In this document: positions 26,952-35,592 of the stretch, in pieces | Position numbering within the stretch: position 1 is the stretch's first letter | How the letters are laid out: every line of letters starts with the position of its first letter | NCBI RefSeq assembly: GCF_027853915.1 | Contig: NZ_JAQGLA010000006.1 | Span: 1-64,000 of the forward strand | Direction of reading: 5' to 3' | From: Saccharopolyspora oryzae | GTDB lineage: Bacteria > Actinomycetota > Actinomycetes > Mycobacteriales > Pseudonocardiaceae | Length of the DNA: 64,000 nt | Notes under the pieces: generated by a model | Databases searched by the model: none | Told to the model about the DNA's origin: nothing | Seen by the model: only the letters and a program-made list of their open reading frames with translations | Made by a program: the position numbers and the translations under genes

Positions 26952-27770
26952 TCAGGGGCAGGTGGCGGTGTGGAGGCTGTAGGCGCTGATCGCCCAGCCC
27001 CCGTCCTGCTGCTGGGTGAGCTTGAAGCTGCCCAGCTGGGGGCCGCCCTTCGCCTGGATGCGGCAGCCGTGCACCACTGCTTCCCGGCCGGTCATGTCGA
27101 TCGCGTCGTAGCCGATCTTCGGGTTCGCGTACGCGTTCCCGTCGGTGATCTGGTCGTGCACCTTCTGCGCCGCGGTGGCGCAGTCGGGGGCCTGGTTGGC
27201 GACGGCGAAGCCGTTCGCGCCCGCCGAGTCGAACGAGCCGCACGCGAGGGCCGGGTCGTCACCGCGCAGGAAGTTGTAGACGTCGAACAGCGCGTACTCC
27301 GGGGTCGGAGCCTTCCGCGGGACCGGGCGGACCGGGGGTTGTCCGGGGTTGACGGGTTCCGAGCTGTTGCTGCTGCCGAAGTAGTAGTCGTAGGCGTAGT
27401 TCAGCAGCAGGAGGAGCACGAACAGGTAGATCAGGCGGCGGACGAACTTGAAGCGGAGCAGGCCGAGGGCCTTCTTCCACCAGGGCTTCTCCGGTTTCTC
27501 CGCGGGTTTGGCGCCGGTGGGCGGGACCGCGACGTCGCCGCCGCCCTGGGCTTCCTGCCAGCGCTGGAACTCCTGGAACTTCTGGAACTGCTGGAACTGG
27601 CGGAATTGCTCGTCGTCGATCGGCTGCGACGGCCCGGCCGGTTGCGGGTCGGGTGCGGCGACGACCTCGCTCTCCACCACCTCGGCGTCCACGACGTCGG
27701 CGGGGCGGGACTTGTCCGGCAGGTTGGAGCCGGCCTCAGGCGACTCGTGCTGATCAGCCACGCCCCACAT
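26952..27770 (-). CDS. Single-span membrane protein with Phe-Gln repeats, unknown function
   Basis: Not recognised. The product has about 272 residues. The cytoplasmic N-terminal half is acidic and Pro-rich and contains a run of QF-Q repeats (FRQFQQFQKFQEFQRWQE, about residues 65-83). A basic Trp/Lys segment (PWWKKALGLLRFKFVRR) then leads into one membrane helix LIYLFVLLLLLNYAYDYYF. The extracellular part (about 150 residues) has three cysteines (ALACGSFDS, APDCATA, VHGCRIQ) plus a terminal ATCP, so two disulfides are possible. ATG 27770 is chosen; GTG 27761 is an alternative. It is placed between rplA and rplJ, facing away from rplJ. Confidence 0.75.
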   Translation of the reverse strand: MWGVADQHESPEAGSNLPDKSRPADVVDAEVVESEVVAAPDPQPAGPSQPIDDEQFRQFQQFQKFQEFQRWQEAQGGGDVAVPPTGAKPAEKPEKPWWKKALGLLRFKFVRRLIYLFVLLLLLNYAYDYYFGSSNSSEPVNPGQPPVRPVPRKAPTPEYALFDVYNFLRGDDPALACGSFDSAGANGFAVANQAPDCATAAQKVHDQITDGNAYANPKIGYDAIDMTGREAVVHGCRIQAKGGPQLGSFKLTQQQDGGWAISAYSLHTATCP

Positions 27771-27833
27771 GATGCCCGCCAGTGCGCCGGAGGTCACCAC
27801 TGGTGATCGGTCCGCACGTAGTCAAGGGGTGGG

Positions 27834-27863
27834 TGCGAGTCGGCTGGGAGTGTCAAGTACTCT
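27834..27863 (+). promoter_or_regulatory. rplJ-rplL promoter candidate
   Basis: TACTCT (27858-27863) is a good -10. The hexamer 18 bases upstream, TGCGAG, is a weak -35. Transcription from about 27870 would give a leader of roughly 215 bases. Confidence 0.4.
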
Positions 27864-27874
27864 GGACGAGGTTC

Positions 27875-28033
27875 CACCCAAGACCGCTGGTCTTCTCCGC
27901 GCCCCGCTGGGGTTCGGGGAACGAAGGTCCCGTGAGATGCGGGCGGCCCGCGCAGGAGGGACGAGGCTACGCGTGCGCGCACTGCGCGCCCATGATCTTT
28001 ACGCCCCGTGCTTTCTGCGCCGGGGCGTTTTGT
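27875..28033 (+). promoter_or_regulatory. Structured rplJ leader with attenuator-like hairpin
   Basis: AAGACC-GCT-GGTCTT (27880-27894) and GC-rich stems at about 27899-27930 form a folded leader resembling the L10 autoregulatory leader of actinobacteria. Near its end ACGCCCCG (28001-28008) pairs with CGGGGCGT (28021-28028) and runs into TTTTGT, which looks like an intrinsic terminator 54 bases before rplJ. Regulation by L10 binding and premature termination is inferred. Confidence 0.6.
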
Positions 28034-28086
28034 CGTCTCAGGACCGACTGGATGCGGATCACAGTCGGAGATAGAGAGGAGGCGAC

Positions 28087-28614
28087 ATGGCGAAACCCGA
28101 CAAGGTCGATGCGGTCTCCGAGATCGCTGAGAAGTTCAACACTTCGACCGCTGCGGTCGTGACCGAGTACCGCGGGCTGTCCATGGCGCAGCTGTCCAAG
28201 CTGCGCCGGGCCCTCGGCGAGGGCGCGACGTACCGTGTCGCGAAGAACACGCTGGTCAAGCGTGCCGCCGAGCAGTCGGGCGTCGAGGGTCTCGACGACC
28301 TGTTCGTCGGCCCGACCGCGATCGCCTTCATCGAGGGCGAGCCGGTCGACGCTGCCAAGGCCCTGAAGGAGTTCACCAAGGACAACCAGTCCCTGGTGAT
28401 CAAGGGCGGTTACATGGACGGCCGCGCGCTGTCCGTGTCCGAGGTCGAGAGCATCGCCGACCTCGACTCGCGCGAGGTCACGCTGTCCAAGCTGGCCGGT
28501 GCGATGAAGGCCAAGATGGGCCAGGCCGCCGCGCTGTTCGCCGCGCCGGCGTCCCAGGTGGCTCGGTTGGCCGCTGCCCTGCAGGAGAAGAAGGGCAGCG
28601 ACGCCGACGCCTGA
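28087..28614 (+). CDS. rplJ: 50S ribosomal protein L10
   Basis: L10, 175 residues, anchors the L7/L12 stalk to 23S rRNA. N-terminal [38 protein letters not shown] and [14 protein letters not shown] are typical. The C-terminal helix ([14 protein letters not shown]) binds L12 dimers. ATG 28087 has GAGAGGAGG upstream. In bacteria L10 with L12 represses this operon through the leader, and a structured leader is present here. Confidence 0.97.
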   Translation: MAKPDKVDAVSEIAEKFNTSTAAVVTEYRGLSMAQLSKLRRALGEGATYRVAKNTLVKRAAEQSGVEGLDDLFVGPTAIAFIEGEPVDAAKALKEFTKDNQSLVIKGGYMDGRALSVSEVESIADLDSREVTLSKLAGAMKAKMGQAAALFAAPASQVARLAAALQEKKGSDADA

Positions 28615-28702
28615 GTCCCCCGTGGGATGCAGTTGTCGGTCGCAAGAACTCCCCTCCCGGGTGCCGTCGGCGCTCGGGGACTGAACTGAAAGGAACGCCG
28701 CC

Positions 28703-29089
28703 GTGGCGAAGCTGAGCAACGAAGAGCTGTTGGACGTCTTCAAGGAGATGACCCTCCTGGAGCTGTCGGAGTTCGTGAAGCAGTTCGAGGAGACCTTCGA
28801 CGTCACCGCCGCCGCTCCGGCCGCCGTCGTGGCCGCCCCGGGCGCCGCTGGTGCTGCTCCGGCCGCTGAGGAGCAGGACGAGTTCGACGTCATCATCGAG
28901 GGTGCCGGCGACAAGAAGATCCAGGTCATCAAGGTCGTCCGCGAGATCGTCTCCGGTCTGGGCCTGAAGGAGGCCAAGGAGCTGGTCGAGGGCGCCCCGA
29001 AGGCCATCCTGGAGAAGGTCGAGAAGGAGAAGGCCGAAGAGGCCAAGACCAAGCTGGAAGAGGCTGGCGCCTCCGTCTCCCTGAAGTGA
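28703..29089 (+). CDS. rplL: 50S ribosomal protein L7/L12
   Basis: L7/L12, 128 residues, recruits GTPase factors. An N-terminal dimerisation region ([20 protein letters not shown]) is followed by an Ala/Pro-rich hinge and a C-terminal domain with [20 protein letters not shown] and [18 protein letters not shown] start with GAAAGGAACG upstream. It is followed by a strong terminator, so rpoB, 16 kb away, is a separate unit; in many bacteria rpoB follows rplL directly. Confidence 0.97.
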   Translation: MAKLSNEELLDVFKEMTLLELSEFVKQFEETFDVTAAAPAAVVAAPGAAGAAPAAEEQDEFDVIIEGAGDKKIQVIKVVREIVSGLGLKEAKELVEGAPKAILEKVEKEKAEEAKTKLEEAGASVSLK

Positions 29090-29136
29090 GCTGAAAAGGA
29101 GTGAGCGGAGTCCTTCGCTCCTCCTGACTCACGGTG

Positions 29137-29177
29137 AAAGGACGGGTACCCGCAGTTGCGGGTACCCGTCCTTTTTT
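29137..29177 (+). terminator. rplL terminator
   Basis: A perfect 17-bp stem, AAAGGACGGGTACCCGC with GCGGGTACCCGTCCTTT, an AGTT loop, then further T residues. One of the strongest terminators in the window. Confidence 0.93.
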
Positions 29178-29280
29178 GCTTCGTGGAATTGCGAATCCCG
29201 GTCATTCGGACGAATCCAGATTCCTCGGCAATTCAAGTGAACTGGCGAGTAACCCCTTCGCGTCGAGCTCGTTGCACAGG

Positions 29281-29314
29281 TGTGACGCTGATGACCTTCG
29301 TTGTCCGCGTCACA
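29281..29314. promoter_or_regulatory. Operator-like dyad upstream of the Mce operon
   Basis: TGTGACGC (29281-29288) and GCGTCACA (29307-29314) form 8-bp inverted arms 18 bases apart, 63 bases before the first Mce-operon gene. The layout suits a dimeric repressor. The regulator is unknown; no regulator gene lies beside the operon. Confidence 0.4.
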
Positions 29315-29376
29315 TGTGCCAGGCTGCGTCTTCGGGGCGGCCCGGCCGAGTTGAATTCGAGGACGCGGAGGTGCGG

Positions 29377-30615
29377 ATGGGCGTCGAGGTGGTTGTCGAT
29401 GGGCTGTCGAAGTCCTTCGGCTCGCAGACCATCTGGCGGGACGTCACGCTGACGCTTCCTCCCGGCGAGATCAGCGTGCTGCTGGGGCCTTCGGGAACCG
29501 GGAAGTCGGTTTTCCTGAAGTCCTTGGTGGGTCTGCTCAAGCCGGAGGAGGGCAAGGTCGTCATCAACGGTGTCGACATCTGCACCTGCCCGGAGAAGGA
29601 GCTCTACGAGGTCCGGAAGCTGTTCGGCGTGCTGTTCCAGGACGGTGCGCTGTTCGGGTCGATGAACCTCTTCGACAACATCGCCTTCCCGCTGCGCGAG
29701 CACACCCGCAAGAACGAGTCCGAGATCCGCCGGATCGTGCTCGAGAAGATGGAGATGGTCGGTCTCCTCGGCGCCGAGGACAAGCTGCCCGGCGAGATCT
29801 CCGGCGGTATGCGCAAGCGCGCCGGTCTGGCCCGAGCACTGGTGCTGGACCCCGAGATCATCCTGGTCGACGAGCCCGACTCCGGTCTGGACCCGGTTCG
29901 CACCGTGCTGCTGAACCAGCTGATCGTCGACCTCAACGCGCAGATCGACGCGACGATCCTGATCGTCACCCACGACATCAACACCGCCCGCACCGTGCCG
30001 GACAACATCGGCATGCTCTACCGCAGGCACCTGGTGATGTACGGCCCGCGCGAGGTGCTGCTGACCTCGCCGGAGCCGGTGGTGGTGCAGTTCCTCAACG
30101 GTCGCCCGGACGGGCCGATCGGGATGAGCGAGGAGAAGGACGCCGGCGAGAACGAGCTGGCGCGGCTCAACGAGCTGTCCGTGCCGCCGATGATGGCGCA
30201 GCTGGAGGTCACGCCCGGCATGCCGGAGCGCTCCGCGGTGCGCCGCCGGAAGGACCGGGTGCTGCGGCAGCTGGGCACGCTGGCGCCGTCGGCGCAGCAG
30301 GAGATCCTGAAGACGCTGACGCCGGAGGAGCTCGCGCTCTACGGGCACTCGGCTCCCGCGACCGGTGCCTGGCCGCAGAGCGGCGAACCCGCGTGGCCGC
30401 AGCAGCACACCGAGCCGGTCCGGCCGCAGGCACCGCAGCCCCCGGCCCAGCCGCTGCCGCAGTCCGAGGTCGCCGACGTGCCGCAGCAGGTGCGCCCGTC
30501 GCCGCACCCCCGGGACCCGGAGGCTCCGCCGTGGGCCGCCGGCGCGTCGGAGGCGGAGCCGGAACCGGCCGAGTCGCGTCGCCGGTGGTTCGGACGCAAG
30601 CGGGGTGAGCAGTGA
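29377..30615 (+). CDS. mkl: Mce transporter ATPase (Mkl/MlaF family)
   Basis: ATP-binding subunit powering the Mce lipid importer. The 412-residue product has Walker A GPSGTGKS, the signature ISGGMRKRAGLARALVLDPE, Walker B ILVDEPDSGLDP and the H-loop VTHDIN. After residue about 260 there is a C-terminal extension ending in about 100 Pro/Gln/Glu-rich residues and a basic tail, as in Mkl-type ATPases. ATG 29377 has GGAG nearby; GTG 29371 is possible. The stop overlaps the next gene's GTG, so it heads the Mce operon. Confidence 0.95.
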   Translation: MGVEVVVDGLSKSFGSQTIWRDVTLTLPPGEISVLLGPSGTGKSVFLKSLVGLLKPEEGKVVINGVDICTCPEKELYEVRKLFGVLFQDGALFGSMNLFDNIAFPLREHTRKNESEIRRIVLEKMEMVGLLGAEDKLPGEISGGMRKRAGLARALVLDPEIILVDEPDSGLDPVRTVLLNQLIVDLNAQIDATILIVTHDINTARTVPDNIGMLYRRHLVMYGPREVLLTSPEPVVVQFLNGRPDGPIGMSEEKDAGENELARLNELSVPPMMAQLEVTPGMPERSAVRRRKDRVLRQLGTLAPSAQQEILKTLTPEELALYGHSAPATGAWPQSGEPAWPQQHTEPVRPQAPQPPAQPLPQSEVADVPQQVRPSPHPRDPEAPPWAAGASEAEPEPAESRRRWFGRKRGEQ

Positions 30616-31403
30616 GTTCGCCTTCGCAGGCGCAGTTCCCGGGCGCGGGCGGCTTGCGCGAGACCGGGCGCTTGTTCGCGCTCGGCCTGGACGTCATGCG
30701 GTCGCTGCCGAAGCGGCCGTTCCAGCTCCGCGAGTTCATCCAGCAGTGCTGGTTCATCGCGAGCGTGACGATCCTGCCGACCGCGCTGGTGTCCATCCCG
30801 TTCGGCGCGGTGATCGCGCTGCAGCTCGGGTCGCTGACCCGGCAGATCGGTGCGCAGTCGTTCACCGGTGCGGCCAGCGTGCTGGCGATCATCCAGCAGG
30901 CCAGCCCGATCGTGACCGCGCTGCTGATCGCCGGTGCCGGTGGTTCGGCGATCTGCGCGGACCTGGGTTCGCGGACGATCCGCGACGAGATCGACGCGAT
31001 GGAGGTGCTGGGCATCTCGCCGATCCAGCGCCTGGTGGTGCCGCGGGTGCTGGCCGCGATGCTGGTCGCGGTGCTGCTCAACGGCATGGTCAGCGTCGTC
31101 GGCGTGCTGGGCGGTTACACGTTCAACGTGATCATGCAGGGCGGTACGCCCGGCGCCTACATGGCGAGCTTCAACGCGCTCGCGCAACTGCCCGACCTGT
31201 GGATCGGCGAGCTGAAGGCGCTGATATTCGGCTTCCTGGCCGGGGTGGTGGCCGCTTACCGCGGCCTGCACCCACCGCCCGGCCCGAAGGGCGTCGGGGA
31301 CGCGGTGAACCAGTCGGTGGTGATCACGTTCCTCCTGCTGTTCGCGGTGAACTTCGTCCTGACCACGCTCTACCTGCAACTCGTGCCCCCCAAGGGCATG
31401 TGA
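30612..31403 (+). CDS. yrbEA: Mce-associated MlaE/YrbE permease A
   Basis: First of two integral membrane permeases of the Mce importer. The product has 263 residues and about five hydrophobic segments, with the MlaE signature around AGAGGSAICADLGSRTIRDE and IDAMEVLGISPIQRLVVPRV. The GTG start overlaps the ATPase stop by four bases. It should form the membrane domain together with YrbEB. Confidence 0.95.
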   Translation: MSSPSQAQFPGAGGLRETGRLFALGLDVMRSLPKRPFQLREFIQQCWFIASVTILPTALVSIPFGAVIALQLGSLTRQIGAQSFTGAASVLAIIQQASPIVTALLIAGAGGSAICADLGSRTIRDEIDAMEVLGISPIQRLVVPRVLAAMLVAVLLNGMVSVVGVLGGYTFNVIMQGGTPGAYMASFNALAQLPDLWIGELKALIFGFLAGVVAAYRGLHPPPGPKGVGDAVNQSVVITFLLLFAVNFVLTTLYLQLVPPKGM

Positions 31404-31425
31404 TCCGGCCGCCTGGGGAAGTGAC

Positions 31426-32265
31426 ATGGTGACGATCTCTCAGCGCGCCAAGCGCGCGGCCCGGCGGCCGCTGCAACTGCTGGACGACCTGGGCGACCAG
31501 CTGTCGTTCTACGTGCGGTCGCTGGTGTGGATTCCGCGCGCGATCACGCGCTACGCCAAGGAGACGCTGCGGCTGCTGGCCGAGGTGAGCTTCGGCAGCG
31601 GTGCGCTCGCGGTCATCGGCGGCACGGTCGGCGTGATGATCGGGTTGACCCTGTTCACCGGCACCGTGGTCGGTCTGCAGGGCTTCGCCGCGCTGGACCA
31701 GCTGGGCACCTCGGCCTTCGCCGGGTTCGTCTCGGCCTACTTCAACACCCGCGAGATCGCGCCGCTGGTGGCCGGGTTGGCGCTGTCGGCGACGGTCGGT
31801 TCCGGGTTCACCGCGCAGCTGGGCGCGATGCGGATCTCCGACGAGATCGACGCGCTCGAGGTGATGGGCGTGCCGAGCTTGCCGTACCTGGTGACCACGC
31901 GGGTGATCGCCGGGTTCATCGCGGTGATCCCGCTGTACGTGCTGGGCCTGCTCACCTCGTACGTCGCGGCGCGCGGCGTCACGATCTACCTCTACGGCCA
32001 GTCCGCGGGCACCTACGACCACTACTTCAACCTGTTCCTCCCTCCCGAAGACGTGCTGTGGTCCTTCGGGAAGGTGCTGGTGTTCAGCGTCGTGGTGATC
32101 ATGACGCACTGCTTCTACGGCTACCGGGCCAGCGGAGGCCCGGCCGGAGTCGGCATTGCGGTGGGTCGTGCGGTGCGGACCGCGATCGTGACCACCGCGC
32201 TGCTGGACTTCTTCCTCAGCCTCGCGATCTGGGGCACCACTACGACGGTTCGGATCACCGGATGA
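31426..32265 (+). CDS. yrbEB: Mce-associated MlaE/YrbE permease B
   Basis: Second permease of the pair, 279 residues, with the matching signature GSGFTAQLGAMRISDEIDAL and EVMGVPSLPYLVTTRV. It has a longer N-terminal amphipathic stretch than YrbEA. The start is ATG 31426 behind GGGGAAGTGAC, and its stop overlaps the mceA ATG (ATGA). Confidence 0.95.
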   Translation: MVTISQRAKRAARRPLQLLDDLGDQLSFYVRSLVWIPRAITRYAKETLRLLAEVSFGSGALAVIGGTVGVMIGLTLFTGTVVGLQGFAALDQLGTSAFAGFVSAYFNTREIAPLVAGLALSATVGSGFTAQLGAMRISDEIDALEVMGVPSLPYLVTTRVIAGFIAVIPLYVLGLLTSYVAARGVTIYLYGQSAGTYDHYFNLFLPPEDVLWSFGKVLVFSVVVIMTHCFYGYRASGGPAGVGIAVGRAVRTAIVTTALLDFFLSLAIWGTTTTVRITG

Positions 32266-33596
32266 GTACCCGAGGGAAGATCGTTCGCCGCCGGGTCGCG
32301 GGTCTCGCGTTCCTGATGTGCATGGTGCTGTTCGTCAGCCTGACCGTGGCGTCCTACCAGAAGGCGTTCACGTCCAGCGTGGACGTGGTGCTCAAGGCCG
32401 CGTCGACGGGCAACCAGCTGCTGCCGGATTCGGACGTGAAGGTGCGCGGCATGGTCGTCGGCCGCGTGGTCGACGTGAAGTCCACAGGGGACGGTGCCGA
32501 GCTGCACCTGGCGCTGGAACCGGACAAGGTCCAGCACCTGCCGTCCAACGTCTCGGCGCGGTTGCTGCCGCGGACGCTGTTCGGCGAGCGCTACGTCTCA
32601 CTGGAGCTGCCCGACCAGGCTTCAACCACGACGCTGGCCGCCGGGGACGTCATCGAGCAGGACCGCACCAGCGCGGGCATCGAGCTGGAGAAGGTGCTGG
32701 CCGACACCATGCCGGTGCTGCAGGCGGTGCACCCGGACGACCTCGCGGTCACGCTGAACGCGCTGGACCAGGCGCTCTCCGGGCGCGGCAAGCAGCTGGG
32801 CGAGACGCTGTCGCAGCTCAACACCTACCTCGACGGCCTCAACCCGTCGGTGCCGGACCTGCAGCGCAACCTCAAGGAAATGGTCGGCGTCGCCCAGACC
32901 TACGAGGACGCCGCCCCGGACGTGCTGGAGGCGCTGGACAACTTCAGCACGACGGCGCGGACCCTGGTGGACCAGCGGGAGAACCTCAAGACCCTCACCG
33001 GCCAGCTCACCACCACGGCCGGCGACACCACCGAGTTCTTGAAGAACAACCGGAACAACCTCATCCAGCTCGGCGAGGCGCAGCGGCCGACGCTGGACGT
33101 GCTGGCGAAGTACTCGCCGGAGTACAAGTGCTTCCTGGACGAGATGGCGGACTACGTGCCGCGCATCCGGAAGGTGTTCGGCGAGGGCACCAACGAGCCC
33201 GGCCTGCACATCACGCTGGAGGTCGTGGCGCACCGCGGGAAGTACCGCCCGAACCAGGACGAGCCGATCTTCGGCGACAAGCGCGGTCCGCGCTGCTACA
33301 ACCTGCTGCCCGCACCGGACCCGTTCCCGGAGTACCCGCCGGACGGCCCGTTCAACGACGGTGCGACCCCGCCCGCGCCGTCGCGCCAGGTCGACCAGGG
33401 CCAGAACCCGCCGCAGGCGGGCGAGGGCTACCTGCCGGCGGGCACGTCCTCGCAGTGGGTGAACTCCCCGGCGGAGCGGGACATGGTGTCGATGGTGCTG
33501 GCCCCGGCGATCGGCCGCGACGCAGCTGACGTGCCCGAGTGGGGTTCGCTGCTGGTCGGCCCGGTCCTGCGCGGAGCGGAGGTGAGCTACCGGTGA
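32262..33596 (+). CDS. mceA: Mce family protein, subunit A
   Basis: Substrate-binding subunit of the Mce channel outside the cell membrane. The product has 444 residues: one N-terminal membrane anchor (VAGLAFLMCMVLFVSLTVAS), an MCE domain with DVKVRGMVVGRVVDVK near residue 58, a helical region of about 200 residues rich in NLNxQL-type heptads, and a Pro-rich tail. The ATG overlaps the yrbEB stop. Subunits A to F follow each other here with overlaps of one to four bases. Confidence 0.94.
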   Translation: MSTRGKIVRRRVAGLAFLMCMVLFVSLTVASYQKAFTSSVDVVLKAASTGNQLLPDSDVKVRGMVVGRVVDVKSTGDGAELHLALEPDKVQHLPSNVSARLLPRTLFGERYVSLELPDQASTTTLAAGDVIEQDRTSAGIELEKVLADTMPVLQAVHPDDLAVTLNALDQALSGRGKQLGETLSQLNTYLDGLNPSVPDLQRNLKEMVGVAQTYEDAAPDVLEALDNFSTTARTLVDQRENLKTLTGQLTTTAGDTTEFLKNNRNNLIQLGEAQRPTLDVLAKYSPEYKCFLDEMADYVPRIRKVFGEGTNEPGLHITLEVVAHRGKYRPNQDEPIFGDKRGPRCYNLLPAPDPFPEYPPDGPFNDGATPPAPSRQVDQGQNPPQAGEGYLPAGTSSQWVNSPAERDMVSMVLAPAIGRDAADVPEWGSLLVGPVLRGAEVSYR

Positions 33597-34615
33597 ACGG
33601 TCGCAGCATCACCGGACCGCTGGTCAAGTTCCTGATCTTCGTGCTGGTCACCGTGCTGGCCACCGGAGTCCTGGTGCTGACCATCGCGAACAAGGACCTG
33701 CGCTCGGCGAAGACCTACAACGCGCGGTTCACCGACGTGACCAGCCTCAACGTGGGCGACGAGGTGCGCATCTCCGGTGTGAAGGTCGGCGAGGTGGAGA
33801 GCATCGACCTGGTCGACCGGCGGGTCGCCGAGGTGCAGTTCAACGTCGCCGACCGGCCGCTGCCGGCCACCGCGACGGCCACCATCAAGTACCGGAACCT
33901 GGTCGGCCAGCGCTACATCGCGCTCGAGCCGGGGCCCGGCGACACCGGCGTGCTGCAGCCCGGTTCGACGATCCCGCTGGAGCGCACCAAACCGGCGCTG
34001 GACCTCACGGTGCTGCTGGGCGGGTTCAAGCCGCTGTTCCAGGCGCTCTCGCCGGAGGACGTCAACAAGCTCTCGTACGAGATCATCCAGGTGCTGCAGG
34101 GCGAAGGCGGCACGGTGGAGAGCCTGCTGGCCCACACCGCCTCGCTGACCTCGACGATCGCCTCCCGGGACCAGGTGATCGGGCAGGTCATCGACAACCT
34201 CAACGGGGTGCTGGACACCGTCAACGCCCGCGACCAGCAGCTGTCCGAGCTGATCGGCCAGCTGCGCCAGGTGGTGTCGGGGCTGTCCGAGGACCGGAAC
34301 GCCATCGGCGACGCGGTGACCGCGATGGACGGCCTGACCAACAGCACCGCCGGGCTGCTCACCGAGGCGCGTCCGGGGCTGCAGCAGGACATCGCCGGGC
34401 TCGGCTCGCTGTCGAAGAACCTCAACGACAACCAGGAACTGGTCGAGCGGTGGATGCAGAACATGCCGGGCAAGGTCGAGATGCTGACCCGGACGGCGTC
34501 GCACGGCTCCTGGTTCAACTTCTTCAACTGCAAGATGACCGGAACCGTGGGCGTCGGTGAGCTGAACCTGCCGCTGCCGCTGCAGCCGGTGTCCCAGCCG
34601 AGGTGCCAGCGATGA
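33593..34615 (+). CDS. mceB: Mce family protein, subunit B
   Basis: 340 residues with an N-terminal anchor (LVKFLIFVLVTVLATGVLVL), an MCE domain containing GDEVRISGVKVGEVESIDLV, and a long coiled helical region. It ends with a Cys pair region (FNCKMT and PRCQR) usual for this subunit. GTG start overlapping the mceA stop. Confidence 0.94.
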   Translation: MNGRSITGPLVKFLIFVLVTVLATGVLVLTIANKDLRSAKTYNARFTDVTSLNVGDEVRISGVKVGEVESIDLVDRRVAEVQFNVADRPLPATATATIKYRNLVGQRYIALEPGPGDTGVLQPGSTIPLERTKPALDLTVLLGGFKPLFQALSPEDVNKLSYEIIQVLQGEGGTVESLLAHTASLTSTIASRDQVIGQVIDNLNGVLDTVNARDQQLSELIGQLRQVVSGLSEDRNAIGDAVTAMDGLTNSTAGLLTEARPGLQQDIAGLGSLSKNLNDNQELVERWMQNMPGKVEMLTRTASHGSWFNFFNCKMTGTVGVGELNLPLPLQPVSQPRCQR

Positions 34616-35592
34616 CAGCTTTCTCCAAGCGCGACCCGCTCAAGATCGGCATCGGCGGCCTGCTGGTGCTGGTGATGATGTTCGTGCTCGCGATGAACTT
34701 CGAGCGGCTGCCGCTGGTCGGCGGCACCACCTACACCGCGCAGTTCACCGAGGCGGCCGGGCTGCGGCCGGACAACGAGGTGCGCATCGCCGGGGTGAAG
34801 GTGGGCACGGTGTCCGACGTGGAGCTGGAGGACGGCCACGTGCTGGTCAGCTTCCGGGTCAACGACGCCTGGATCGGCGACCACACCACCGCGGCGATCA
34901 AGATCAAGACGTTGCTCGGGCAGAAGTACCTGGCGCTGGACCCGCAGGGCGGCAAGGAGGCCGATCCGTCCGAGCCGATCCCGCTGCAGCGCACCATGTC
35001 GCCCTACGACGTGATCAACGCCTTCAGCGACCTGTCGTCCACTGTGGACAAGGTCGACACCAAGCAGCTGGCGGACAGCTTCCGCGCGATGTCGCAGACG
35101 TTCTCCAACACCCCGGAGGAGGTCGGCGGTGCGCTGGACGGGCTCTCCCGCCTGTCGCAGACCATCTCCTCGCGCGACGAGCAGCTGGAGCACCTGCTGA
35201 ACAACACCGCGCAGGTGTCCAAGACCATCGCCGACCGCAACGGCGACTTCGAGAAGCTGCTCGCCGACGGCAACCTCCTGCTGGAGGAGATCCGGGCGCG
35301 GCGCGACTCGATCAGCCAGCTGCTGGACGGCACCCGCCAGCTGTCCCAGCAGCTCAGCGGCCTGGTCGACGACAACGCCGCGCAGATCGGCCCGACCCTG
35401 CAGCAGCTGGACCGGGTCACCAAGATGCTGCAGCGCAACCAGGACAACCTGAACCGGAGCCTGGAGATGTTCGCGCCGTTCACCCGCCTGTTCTCCAACG
35501 TCCTGGGCAACGGCCGGTGGTTCGACAGCTACGTCTGCGGTCTGCTGCCGCCCGCCGTCGGTCCGATCAACCAGAAGGGCTGCCAGCCATGA
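34612..35592 (+). CDS. mceC: Mce family protein, subunit C
   Basis: 326 residues. The anchor is IGGLLVLVMMFVLAMNF, followed by the MCE domain with DNEVRIAGVKVGTVSDVELE and LLGQKYLALDPQG, a helical region, and a C-terminal pair of cysteines (YVCGLLPP and KGCQP). The ATG overlaps the mceB stop as ATGA. Confidence 0.94.
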   Translation: MTAFSKRDPLKIGIGGLLVLVMMFVLAMNFERLPLVGGTTYTAQFTEAAGLRPDNEVRIAGVKVGTVSDVELEDGHVLVSFRVNDAWIGDHTTAAIKIKTLLGQKYLALDPQGGKEADPSEPIPLQRTMSPYDVINAFSDLSSTVDKVDTKQLADSFRAMSQTFSNTPEEVGGALDGLSRLSQTISSRDEQLEHLLNNTAQVSKTIADRNGDFEKLLADGNLLLEEIRARRDSISQLLDGTRQLSQQLSGLVDDNAAQIGPTLQQLDRVTKMLQRNQDNLNRSLEMFAPFTRLFSNVLGNGRWFDSYVCGLLPPAVGPINQKGCQP

